Shown: positions 1 through 6,612 of the stretch, one piece after another
How positions within the stretch are numbered: the stretch's first letter is position 1
Layout: each line of letters starts with the position of its first letter
Assembly (NCBI RefSeq): GCF_000513095.1
Contig: NZ_BAUT01000013.1
Coordinates: 19,618-83,617, forward strand
DNA length: 64,000 nt
Source: Halalkalibacter wakoensis JCM 9140
GTDB lineage: Bacteria > Bacillota > Bacilli > Bacillales > Bacillaceae_D
Direction: 5' to 3'
The notes under the pieces: generated by a model
Databases searched by the model: none
Told to the model about the DNA's origin: nothing
Seen by the model: only the letters and a program-made list of their open reading frames with translations
Made by a program: the position numbers and the translations under genes

Positions 1-156
1 GGGATTGTGAGTTCATTAGGCGGTGCGGATTGTCTTCTGCTATTACCTGGCGGGACAAGAGGGTATGAAAAAGGAATGACCGTTGATGTGTTATTACTGG
101 AAGATCAACAAGGAAGTGAATGGCCTTGGGACAACATCGTCGCATCTTACAAGTAG
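1..156 (+). CDS. moeA: Molybdopterin molybdenumtransferase MoeA, C-terminal end only
   Basis: Open from the window edge in frame 1 and ending at TAG 154-156, giving 51 residues that begin GIVSSLGGADCLLLLPGGTRGYEKG. This resembles the C-terminal beta domain of MoeA, which inserts molybdate into adenylylated molybdopterin; the PGGTRGYEKG stretch followed by a hydrophobic strand (VDVLLL) is typical. The call rests mainly on context: mobB, moaE and moaD follow immediately in the order known from Bacillus. The 3' end overlaps the mobB start by 37 bp. Most of the gene lies outside the window. Confidence 0.8.
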   Translation, partial: GIVSSLGGADCLLLLPGGTRGYEKGMTVDVLLLEDQQGSEWPWDNIVASYK

Positions 157-653
157 TCGGCTATCAAAATAGCGGGAAAACGACGTTGATGGAAACGTTG
201 ATTAGTAGGTGTTCGGAATTAGGCATGAAGGTCGCAACGGTTAAGCATCATGGGCACGCGACTCCTCAAACAAATGAAGCAACGGGGAAGGACAGTGTTC
301 GCCACCAACAAGCTGGCGCCGATATGACGGCTGTTGAAGGCGGAGGATCTTTGCAAATCCATGTAAAGCAGCCATCTTGGAGTTTGGATGACATTTTGAA
401 GCTGTATGAGAACTTCTCGCCTGATGTGATTTTGGTAGAAGGTTTTAAAAAAGCACCTTACCCAAAAGTAGTGTTGCTACGTGGAGAAGAAGATGTTTCT
501 TTGATTGAAACAGCGACGAACATTGAATGTGTGATTACATGGGGAAACGTTCAAAGCATGCAAGCACAGCGACACAGCTTTCCTATCTTTTCTATTAACA
601 GTCCATCAACCTATACGGATTATATTTTACAGAAACTGAGTGATGAAAAATGA
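120..653 (+). CDS. mobB: Molybdopterin-guanine dinucleotide biosynthesis adaptor MobB
   Basis: 177 residues. A P-loop, GYQNSGKTTL, sits at residues 14-23, followed by VKHHGH and the DVILVEGFKK motif near residues 101-110, all characteristic of the MobB GTP-binding family that assists MobA in making the guanine dinucleotide form of Moco. The ATG at 120 lies inside the moeA end, a common overlap in this operon, and puts the P-loop at the expected distance from the N-terminus. It ends in an ATGA overlap with moaE, so the two are translationally coupled. No mobA is present in the window. Family assignment is firm. Confidence 0.92.
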   Translation: MALGQHRRILQVVGYQNSGKTTLMETLISRCSELGMKVATVKHHGHATPQTNEATGKDSVRHQQAGADMTAVEGGGSLQIHVKQPSWSLDDILKLYENFSPDVILVEGFKKAPYPKVVLLRGEEDVSLIETATNIECVITWGNVQSMQAQRHSFPIFSINSPSTYTDYILQKLSDEK

Positions 654-1120
654 ATCAACTATTTGACATACAAGATACACCTTTATCGATTCAAGAGGTT
701 GTCGATAAAGTAACGAGAAGAGACTGTGGAGCGATCTCGACGTTTATTGGAACGGTAAGAGAACTAACTCACGGGAAGAAAACATTAAAGTTGGAATACC
801 AAGCGTATAAGCCGATGGCAATCAAAATGCTGGAGCAAATCGGACAAGAAGTACAAGAGAAGTGGCCTGGCTCAACGATTGCGATTACCCACCGTGTTGG
901 GACTCTCGACATTTCAGAGATTGCTGTGATTATTGCCGTTTCAACGCCGCACCGAAAAGCAGCGTATGAAGCAAATGAGTATGCAATGGAGCGAATCAAA
1001 CAAATTGTCCCGATTTGGAAAAAAGAGTTCTGGGAAGACGGAACAAAATGGATCGGTGACCAGCTTGAACAAACTCCTTACCCACAAGGGAAGCCAGAGT
1101 TAAAGGAGGAAAACAAATGA
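650..1120 (+). CDS. moaE: Molybdopterin synthase catalytic subunit MoaE
   Basis: 156 residues, the usual length for MoaE. Visible family features are GAISTFIGTVRELTHGK near the N-terminus, HRVGTLDISEIAVIIAVSTPHRKAAYEA in the centre, and PIWKKEFWEDGTKWI near the C-terminus, which contains the active-site lysines. MoaE with MoaD converts cyclic pyranopterin monophosphate to molybdopterin in the cytoplasm. Start ATG at 650 overlaps the mobB stop (ATGA), and the stop overlaps the moaD start in the same way, so the three genes are a coupled translation unit. Confidence 0.95.
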   Translation: MNQLFDIQDTPLSIQEVVDKVTRRDCGAISTFIGTVRELTHGKKTLKLEYQAYKPMAIKMLEQIGQEVQEKWPGSTIAITHRVGTLDISEIAVIIAVSTPHRKAAYEANEYAMERIKQIVPIWKKEFWEDGTKWIGDQLEQTPYPQGKPELKEENK

Positions 1121-1350
1121 TTAAAGTTCTGTTGTTTGCCGAACTTCAAGACGCAGCCGGTACCGATCAACTAGAAGTGGATATGGTAGGGGCCACGATA
1201 AACGAAGTGAAATCATGGCTCCACACGCAGTACAACTTGCCCTCTCTAGACCAAACAATGGTTGCCGTAAATGAGAGTTACGCAGAAGAAACTTACGTCG
1301 TCCGCGAAGGTGATGTCATTGCCTTTATCCCTCCAGTCAGCGGCGGGTGA
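1117..1350 (+). CDS. moaD: Molybdopterin synthase sulfur carrier subunit MoaD
   Basis: 77 residues with a ubiquitin-like fold signature and the diagnostic C-terminal PPVSGG. The terminal Gly-Gly is adenylated and thiocarboxylated before sulfur transfer in the MoaD-MoaE complex. It has its own ribosome site (AAGGAGG, about 1105-1111) and overlaps moaE by four bases. It is the last gene of the Moco cluster here. The next gene begins about 240 bp downstream, past a dispersed repeat. Confidence 0.95.
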   Translation: MIKVLLFAELQDAAGTDQLEVDMVGATINEVKSWLHTQYNLPSLDQTMVAVNESYAEETYVVREGDVIAFIPPVSGG

Positions 1351-1351
1351 A

Positions 1352-1576
1352 AAGTGGGTCATGGGGACAGGTTCCTTGACCCACTTTTAGTGGAATCACG
1401 TTCTGTTATCTGTGATCAAATAGCGGGTTTACAGCGATAGTGGACGGACTTTGTTCTACTATCGTATTTTTAGAATTAGACCGATTGTGAGCCCGAGAAA
1501 GCCTTGAGCTCAAGAACGTCCTGTATTCATTTTCTAATCTGAACTGGGCCGAGGAACCTGTCCCTTTGACCCTCTT
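1352..1576. repeat. Dispersed repeat family A, copy 1
   Basis: Opens with a perfect 10-bp inverted pair, AAGTGGGTCA...TGACCCACTT (1352-1386), enclosing GGGGACAGGTTCC, and closes with the inverse motif GGAACCTGTCCC (about 1555-1566) followed by TTTGACCC. The same terminal motif bounds copy 2 (2931-3382) and opens copy 3 (48253-48527). The interior is diverged but keeps pieces such as TTCTGTTATCTGTGA and an AGCGG-rich stretch. No reading frame is present. This is a noncoding repeat, possibly REP- or MITE-like; the family name is unknown to me. Confidence 0.75.
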
Positions 1577-1592
1577 GGGAAAGGAGATTCAC

Positions 1593-2252
1593 ATGAATAA
1601 CTATAAAATCATTTTATTTGATTTAGATGGAACCCTTTCAGACCCAAAAGTGGGAATAACGAAATCGGTTCAATATGCGTTGAACAAAATGGGAATTGAT
1701 GAGCCTGATTGTGACAAATTAGAATGTTTTATTGGACCACCATTACAAGTTTCATTTACTGAATATTACAAGTTTGATGAGGCGCGTACCCAAAAAGCAA
1801 TAGATTTCTATAGGGAAAGATTTAAGGAAAAAGGAATGTTTGAGAATGAATTGTATTCACATATCCCTTCCCTATTAAAATCACTAAAAGAACAAGGGTT
1901 TACTTTAATAGTTGCCACTTCAAAGCCTACTGTTTATGCAGAAAAAATAGTGAAGTATTTTTCTATTGATCCGTATTTTCAACTAATTGTAGGAAGTAAC
2001 CTTGATGGAACAAGATCGTCAAAAACAGAAATCATTCAGTATATTCTAGATACATACCATGACCATAAGTTTAGTGATTTTGTAATGATTGGAGACAGGA
2101 AGCACGATATCATTGGGGCACATCAAACAGGAATTGACTCGATTGGCGTCACATATGGTTACGGTTCAATTAAAGAATTGAGTGATTCGAATCCTACGCA
2201 TATCGCTAAAAGTGTTGATCAGCTAAAAGATATTCTGCTCGGTAGGCAATGA
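1593..2252 (+). CDS. HAD-superfamily hydrolase, phosphoglycolate phosphatase-like
   Basis: 219 residues. HAD motif I is FDLDGTLSD (nucleophile Asp10, Asp12), motif II is in LIVATSKPT, and motif IV is MIGDRKHDIIGA. A helical cap lies between motifs I and II, as in Gph/PgmB-type phosphatases, and QYALNKMGI matches the small-phosphatase subgroup. ATG 1593 is preferred because AAAGGAG ends about 8 bases upstream. The substrate cannot be read from sequence; phosphoglycolate and nucleotides are both possible. The gene lies with a GNAT gene between two copies of repeat family A. Confidence 0.85.
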   Translation: MNNYKIILFDLDGTLSDPKVGITKSVQYALNKMGIDEPDCDKLECFIGPPLQVSFTEYYKFDEARTQKAIDFYRERFKEKGMFENELYSHIPSLLKSLKEQGFTLIVATSKPTVYAEKIVKYFSIDPYFQLIVGSNLDGTRSSKTEIIQYILDTYHDHKFSDFVMIGDRKHDIIGAHQTGIDSIGVTYGYGSIKELSDSNPTHIAKSVDQLKDILLGRQ

Positions 2253-2294
2253 AAGAAAGGGAAATAAAGACCAGGGGTGAAATATATATAATAA

Positions 2295-2325
2295 GGGCGA
2301 TACCTAAATAAGGTATCGCTATTTG
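2295..2325 (+). terminator. Hairpin terminator after the HAD gene
   Basis: GCGATACC (2297-2304) pairs perfectly with GGTATCGC (2312-2319) across a seven-base loop and is followed by TATTTGTTT. It lies 45 bases past the HAD stop. Confidence 0.6.
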
Positions 2326-2375
2326 TTTAATCTGTGGCAGTAAAAAAAGTAACGAAACAGCAGGGGGGAAGGTAA

Positions 2376-2924
2376 ATGGAAACAATTAATACGGAAAGAT
2401 TGCTATTAAGAGAATGGCAGGAAACAGACAGCAAGGACTTATTTGAATATGCTAAAAGTGAAGAAGTAGGTCCGAATGCTGGTTGGCCACCGCATAAAAC
2501 GGAAGAAGAGAGCAAAGAGATTATAAAAATGTTTAGAAGGAATCATGATACATATGCTGTTGTGTTAAAGGCAGAAAACAAAGTGATTGGCAGCATAGGG
2601 CTGCATGATAGAAAACCAGATGATCAACTGGTCAATTTAAAACAGAAGGAAATGGGATATGTTCTGAATCCTAATTATTGGGGAAGAGGCATCATTCCAG
2701 AGGCAGTACAGGCTTTATTGGAATATGGTTTTACTAAACTAAATGTAGATCTTATTTGGAGTGGACATTTTGATTTTAATCAAAACTCCAAAAGAGTAAA
2801 CGAGAAATGCGGATTTCATTACCGATTTCAAAGAAAAGAAAAATTAAAGTTACTAGATAACAAGGAAGTTACAACTTTGTATTATTGTCTGTTTAAATCT
2901 GATTACGTTGAAAATAAAGGTTGA
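2376..2924 (+). CDS. GNAT family N-acetyltransferase, RimJ/RimL-like
   Basis: 182 residues beginning METINTERLLLREWQETDSKDLF, the classic opening of the RimJ/RimL branch of GNAT enzymes. The acetyl-CoA site region is visible as EMGYVLNPNYWGRGIIPEAVQALLEYGF, and the family's NxxSxRVxEKxGF element appears as NQNSKRVNEKCGFHY. Members acetylate protein N-termini or small amines; the acceptor is not evident. A GGGGGAAGG ribosome site precedes ATG 2376. It lies 120 bp after the HAD gene, and both are bracketed by repeat family A. Confidence 0.88.
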   Translation: METINTERLLLREWQETDSKDLFEYAKSEEVGPNAGWPPHKTEEESKEIIKMFRRNHDTYAVVLKAENKVIGSIGLHDRKPDDQLVNLKQKEMGYVLNPNYWGRGIIPEAVQALLEYGFTKLNVDLIWSGHFDFNQNSKRVNEKCGFHYRFQRKEKLKLLDNKEVTTLYYCLFKSDYVENKG

Positions 2925-2930
2925 ATAGCT

Positions 2931-3382
2931 GGGTCATGGGGACAGGTTGAGGGCACTGAAAAAAGTGAAAGTCGACCTTTTTCAGTGCCCTCGGACAGGT
3001 TCCTTGACCCACTTCAAGTGGACTCACGTTCCGTTATCTGTGACCAAAACAGCGATTTTAAGGTGTTTGAGGACTGAGGTTCCGCTATTTCGTGTTCTAG
3101 GGGTGTCAGGATAGCGATTTTTAGCAAATAGCGGATTCTGAGTCCGCCAAACCCAATAAAATGCTAGATTTCAATGAAATAGCGGAACTCCTGTCCGCAA
3201 AATAAAAAGCAAGAACCACTTGTAAGTAGCAAAGCGGTTCTTGCTTCTATCCGGACCACCTAGACCCATGTGGAGGACGGAAATTTAAAAAGACCAAAAT
3301 TAATGGTGTATGACTCAAGTCTTCCCATCTATTGATTGCAAAACTACGAATTGGGTCAAGGAACCTGTCCCCCTGACCCACC
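2931..3382. repeat. Dispersed repeat family A, copy 2, interrupted by a 44-bp palindrome
   Basis: Bounded by the inverted terminal motif: GGGTCATGGGGACAGGTT at the left and GGAACCTGTCCCCCTGACCC at the right end (about 3361-3380). The interior contains repeated half-sites around AGCGGA/TCCGCTAT and a hairpin AGCAAGAACCACTTG...AAGCGGTTCTTGCTT near 3208-3246. It aligns along most of its length with copy 3 at 48253-48527. The left terminus is split by a 44-bp palindrome (separate entry). No coding sequence fills this gap of about 460 bp. Confidence 0.8.
2940..3001. mobile_element. 44-bp palindromic insertion with 9-bp flanking duplication
   Basis: Bases 2949-2992 form a 44-bp sequence with perfect 15-bp inverted ends, GAGGGCACTGAAAAA and TTTTTCAGTGCCCTC. 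It is flanked on both sides by the 9-mer GGACAGGTT (2940-2948 and 2993-3001). Copies 1 and 3 of the same repeat lack the palindrome and hold the 9-mer (or its one-base variant) once, so they look like empty sites. This is the structure expected of a miniature transposable insertion with target duplication; no transposase is present in the window. Confidence 0.6.
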
Positions 3383-3610
3383 CTATTGGACGAGCTGCAG
3401 CATTTCTTTGTTGCGGCGTTGCTGTTCTTCTTCTGTAGCTAAATCATACTTTTTCAAAAGGTGAAACAGTTCATTTAGTTCGACTTGTGTCGGTTGTTTC
3501 TCTAAAAAACGGACGCAGACAGTGTAAATCTCCTCTGGCAAAAAGGCTTTTTGTGACTCTAGTTTTGAAAAAACATCTTCAATTGGGTGATCTAATTTAC
3601 AAGAACTCAT
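3383..3610 (-). CDS. Small conserved protein downstream of fdhD, function unknown
   Basis: 75 residues: MSSCKLDHPIEDVFSKLESQ then a mostly helical, charged sequence ending RRNKEMLQLVQ. I do not recognise a characterised domain. ATG 3610 (or the adjacent ATG at 3613) is chosen over longer upstream starts because AAAAGGAGG is centred about 7-10 bases upstream. It starts about 20 bases after the fdhD stop on the same strand, so it is probably cotranscribed with fdhD. No membrane segment or signal peptide is visible. Confidence 0.65.
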   Translation of the reverse strand: MSSCKLDHPIEDVFSKLESQKAFLPEEIYTVCVRFLEKQPTQVELNELFHLLKKYDLATEEEQQRRNKEMLQLVQ

Positions 3611-3629
3611 CATGATTCCTCCTTTTCTA

Positions 3630-4423
3630 TTAATCATGTAAAACGATTCGTTCCGGGTGCGAATAAATGTTGAAGGACGCCCCGCGAATAAATCCAACCG
3701 CTGTAATGTTTAAATCCTCAGCTAATTGAATGGCTAAATCAGTCGGTGCAGATTTAGATAAAACGATTCCAACACCTAACTTAGCAGCTTTGGTTAAAAT
3801 TTCCGATGAGATTCGACCGCTAAACACGAGAATTTTATCCCGAACAGAAATCCCATTTAAGAGGGAATAGCCATACAGTTTATCTAATGCGTTATGTCTA
3901 CCGATATCGGAACGACTGACTAGAAGCTCATCGGCTGTACAAAGAGCTGCATTATGCACACCTCCTGTATTTTTAAAGGTGAGACTTGCTTCTTGCATTT
4001 TGCGCATTAACTCGATACATTGTTCAGCCGTCACAGTCGTCGTAGACATAGATGTTTTGGCGGTTCGCACATCATTTTGAAAATAAAATTGTCTACTCTT
4101 TCCGCAGCACGATCCAATAAAGCGCTTTGAAAAGTATTGCTGATTTTTTATTTCTTCAGTATGCAGTTGTACATAGGCAAAGCACGATCTTCATCAAGGG
4201 TCATCTCTTTAATCTCTTTCTTGAAGTGAATAACCCCTTCTGAAGCTAGGAAACCAATAACCATCTCTTCAAAATGTTGAGGGCTGCAGACCATCGTTGC
4301 AAATTCCTCATTGTTTATATAAATTGTCAAAGGGAACTCAATAACAATTTTATCTGTTGTTTCTGTAAAACGATGTTGATTGTATTTTACTATAGCCCGA
4401 GAAGAACTAAGTGAATCAGTCAA
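3630..4423 (-). pseudogene. fdhD: Formate dehydrogenase sulfurtransferase FdhD, one-base frameshift
   Basis: FdhD passes sulfur from a cysteine desulfurase to the Moco of formate dehydrogenase. The N-terminal part (TTG start at 4423 behind GGGGAG) reads to MYNCILKK and stops at 4148. The remainder, containing FIGSCCGKSRQFYFQND with the family's paired cysteines and SDIGRHNALDK, is in another frame. Restoring one base in the AAA run at 4179-4181 (TTTT instead of TTT on the coding strand) gives DEDRAFAYVQLHTEEIKN and a continuous protein of about 264 residues, the normal length. Either a sequencing error or a recent mutation. Confidence 0.85.
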
Positions 4424-4557
4424 ACAAACTCCCCCTTTGTTTTGTCATAAAGGATATCGTAACAAATATAAACATAATCTGTGGAACCTGACAAGAGTTA
4501 CAATGAAGTTCGTCTGAAAACTAATCATAAATGCTTTTATTTTACAATAGAATTATA

Positions 4558-4586
4558 TTGAACTTTCTTTGAAAACGAGTTATGAT
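4558..4586 (+). promoter_or_regulatory. Sigma-A-like promoter for the transporter/fdh leader
   Basis: TTGAAC (4558-4563) and TATGAT (4581-4586) are separated by 17 bp. This would start a transcript near 4593 with a leader of about 208 nt before the MFS start codon. Confidence 0.55.
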
Positions 4587-4617
4587 TTAATTGCATTCAT
4601 AATTCTGTAACATTTAA

Positions 4618-4777
4618 GCATCGCGATAGCGAACCTGTCGGCGGTATTAAGTGTTCAGTCGTTGTAAGCGATTACTATTGGTTAGAAAGTAGCGATACCT
4701 GCTTGAAACTAATCGTCGTGCTTTTTAGGGAGACGTGTATCTTCCTTTCAAAAAGTTACGTCGATTTTTTTATGTTT
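4618..4777 (+). promoter_or_regulatory. Structured 5' leader with terminator, candidate riboswitch
   Basis: The leader has a TCGC-GATA-GCGA mini-hairpin (4621-4632), a first TAGCGAACCTGT (4627-4638) and a second GTAGCGATACCTGC (4689-4702). Eight bases later an extended stem begins: AATCGTCGTGCTTTTT with AAAAAG..ACGTCGAT, plus the inner pair GGGAGA/TCTTCC, followed by seven T residues (about 4709-4777). An aptamer-like segment followed by an intrinsic terminator is the usual layout of a transcriptional riboswitch. I could not match it to a known class. A similar motif-terminator pair precedes the fdhF-like gene. Confidence 0.5.
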
Positions 4778-4800
4778 AAAGAGAAAAAGGAGTGAACAAC

Positions 4801-6054
4801 ATGGGAGAATCAAAAAAATTAAAGAATCGCTGGTTGATCGCATTAGCGGCAGTCGGAATACATATTTCGATCGGTTCTGTATATGCGTGGAGTGTTTTTA
4901 CAAACCCGATTAGAGAACAGCTTGGCTGGGAGTTAAGTGCGGTTTCTTTAACATTTAGTATTGCGATTGTGTTTCTTGGTTTATCAGCAGCCTTCATGGG
5001 GCACTTTGTTGAAAAATACGGACCAAGAAGATCTGGTTTAGTTGCAGCATCATTTTTTGGAGTAGGGTTAGTTGGGGCAGGATTTGCGATTAATATCGAA
5101 TCTCTTGGACTATTATATTTTACTTACGGAGCTCTTGGTGGGATCGGTCTTGGTGTTGGATATATTACACCGGTTTCAACTCTTGTAAAGTGGTTCCCAG
5201 ACCGTCGTGGTTTAGCTACTGGACTTGCGATTATGGGATTTGGTTTTGCTTCAATGGTAGCAAGCCCAATCATGGCAAGTTTAATAGACTCAGTAGGATT
5301 AGCAAATACATTTTTCACATTAGGGATCGCGTACTTTTTAATTATGCTCGTTTCGGCACTTTATATTGAACGTCCTCCAGCAGGATACATGGAAGGTGTA
5401 CAAAATGCGGGTAAGAAAGTGGCTAGTGATTTATCACAATTAACGGCGAATGAAGCTGTTAAGACAAGACGCTTTTGGTATTTATGGATTATGTTATTCA
5501 TTAACGTAACCTGTGGAATTGCCATCTTATCCGTTGCATCACCAATGGCTCAGGAAATTGCAGGGTTATCAGCAGCAGCGGCTGCCACAATGGTTGGTGT
5601 GATGGGTGTGTTTAACGGATTAGGACGTATTGGTTGGGCTTCTATTTCAGATTATATGGGCCGAGCAAATGTATATACAGCGTTCTTTCTCATTCAAATC
5701 GTTACATTCTTAACATTACCAAGTATTACGCACGCGATATTGTTCCAAGCGGTATTGTTCTTAATTATGACTTGTTACGGTGGAGGATTTGCCTCGATTC
5801 CAGCTTACATTGGCGATTTATTTGGAACAAAACAATTAGGTGCCATTCACGGATACATTTTAACAGCATGGGCATTAGCTGGTTTAGTTGGACCGATCTT
5901 AGCATCTTGGATTCGTGAGACGACGGACAGCTATGCAGGCACACTTTATATTTTTGGTTTTATGTTCATCGCAGCTTTACTCGTTTCTCTAGTAATCCGT
6001 ATTGATATTAAGCAATTAAAAGCTAAAAATGAATTGAAAGATTTAGCTAGTTAA
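4801..6054 (+). CDS. MFS transporter, oxalate/formate antiporter-like (OFA) family
   Basis: 417 residues with about 12 hydrophobic segments. The N-terminal NRWLIALAAVGIHISIGSVYAWSVFTNPI and the loop GVGYITPVSTLVKWFPDRRGLATGLAIMGFG are hallmarks of the OFA branch (OxlT, YhjX). ATG 4801 is preferred over GTG 4792 because GGAG ends 8 bases before it. It is the first gene after the structured leader and is followed by DUF2294 and fdhF-like genes. Transport of formate, oxalate or another small acid fits this neighbourhood, but the substrate is inference. Confidence 0.85.
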   Translation: MGESKKLKNRWLIALAAVGIHISIGSVYAWSVFTNPIREQLGWELSAVSLTFSIAIVFLGLSAAFMGHFVEKYGPRRSGLVAASFFGVGLVGAGFAINIESLGLLYFTYGALGGIGLGVGYITPVSTLVKWFPDRRGLATGLAIMGFGFASMVASPIMASLIDSVGLANTFFTLGIAYFLIMLVSALYIERPPAGYMEGVQNAGKKVASDLSQLTANEAVKTRRFWYLWIMLFINVTCGIAILSVASPMAQEIAGLSAAAAATMVGVMGVFNGLGRIGWASISDYMGRANVYTAFFLIQIVTFLTLPSITHAILFQAVLFLIMTCYGGGFASIPAYIGDLFGTKQLGAIHGYILTAWALAGLVGPILASWIRETTDSYAGTLYIFGFMFIAALLVSLVIRIDIKQLKAKNELKDLAS

Positions 6055-6114
6055 ATTGACTTTTTATGATACTCGAACTACTCTTAATTCAGTAAAGTAA
6101 GTGAGGTATAGTGA

Positions 6115-6480
6115 ATGAACAAATATGAAGCTGAATTTAGTAATTTAGTACGCTCTTTCAGAAAGAAACATATGGGGAAAGGCCCTAGCAAAATAAGTAC
6201 AACATTTTGTAAAAAGTGGGCGATCTGTGAAATGGAAGGGAACCTCTCTCCTGTTGAGAAATTTATCGCAACAGCCGATGAGGGCAAGCAGATGCTTCGA
6301 GCTGCTAGAACCGAAATGGTGAAAGATATGTACCGAAAAAATCCACCTGAGGAAATGGAACAGTTCTTACAGTGTAATTTTGTAGAATTATTTGTGGACA
6401 TTGATATTGAGAAAGATTTTGGGATGTCCATCTTTGTCTTCGATGAAGATATTGAAGAGAAATTTTCCAAAAAACAATAG
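6115..6480 (+). CDS. DUF2294 family protein (YrhF-like)
   Basis: 121 residues starting MNKYEAEFSNLVRSFRKKHMGKGPSKISTTFCKKWAI, the pattern of DUF2294, whose Bacillus member YrhF sits beside a formate dehydrogenase gene. The protein is soluble and helical at the N-terminus (KGPSKI and LSPVEKF segments), with an acidic C-terminus. Biochemical function is unknown to me. It lies 60 bases after the MFS gene with a GTGAGG-type ribosome site and is followed at once by a second leader and terminator. Its recurrent link with fdh suggests an accessory role; that is inference. Confidence 0.8.
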   Translation: MNKYEAEFSNLVRSFRKKHMGKGPSKISTTFCKKWAICEMEGNLSPVEKFIATADEGKQMLRAARTEMVKDMYRKNPPEEMEQFLQCNFVELFVDIDIEKDFGMSIFVFDEDIEEKFSKKQ

Positions 6481-6564
6481 TCGGTTTGGCACTTAGTAGC
6501 GACCCTGCAAAAGACTTAACCACCGTAATGACCTCATGAAAATGGGGGAGTACGGTGGTTTTTT
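6481..6564 (+). promoter_or_regulatory. Second fdh leader: shared motif plus terminator or attenuator
   Basis: Directly after the DUF2294 stop, GGTT...GTAGCGACCCTGC (6496-6508) repeats the motif seen at 4689-4702. Ten bases later AACCACCGTA (6518-6527) pairs with TACGGTGGTT (6551-6560), followed by T residues to 6565. The order motif, short spacer, terminator is the same as upstream of the MFS gene, so expression of the fdhF-like gene may be attenuated separately. Confidence 0.5.
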
Positions 6565-6612
6565 TATGAAAACAACATAGACATTAGTAATAAGCATTTG
6601 GGAGTGAGAAAT

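Noticed and set aside
1352..3382. Composite transposon carrying HAD and GNAT genes
   Set aside because: No transposase and no target duplication of the whole segment is visible; only the bracketing by repeats is reported.
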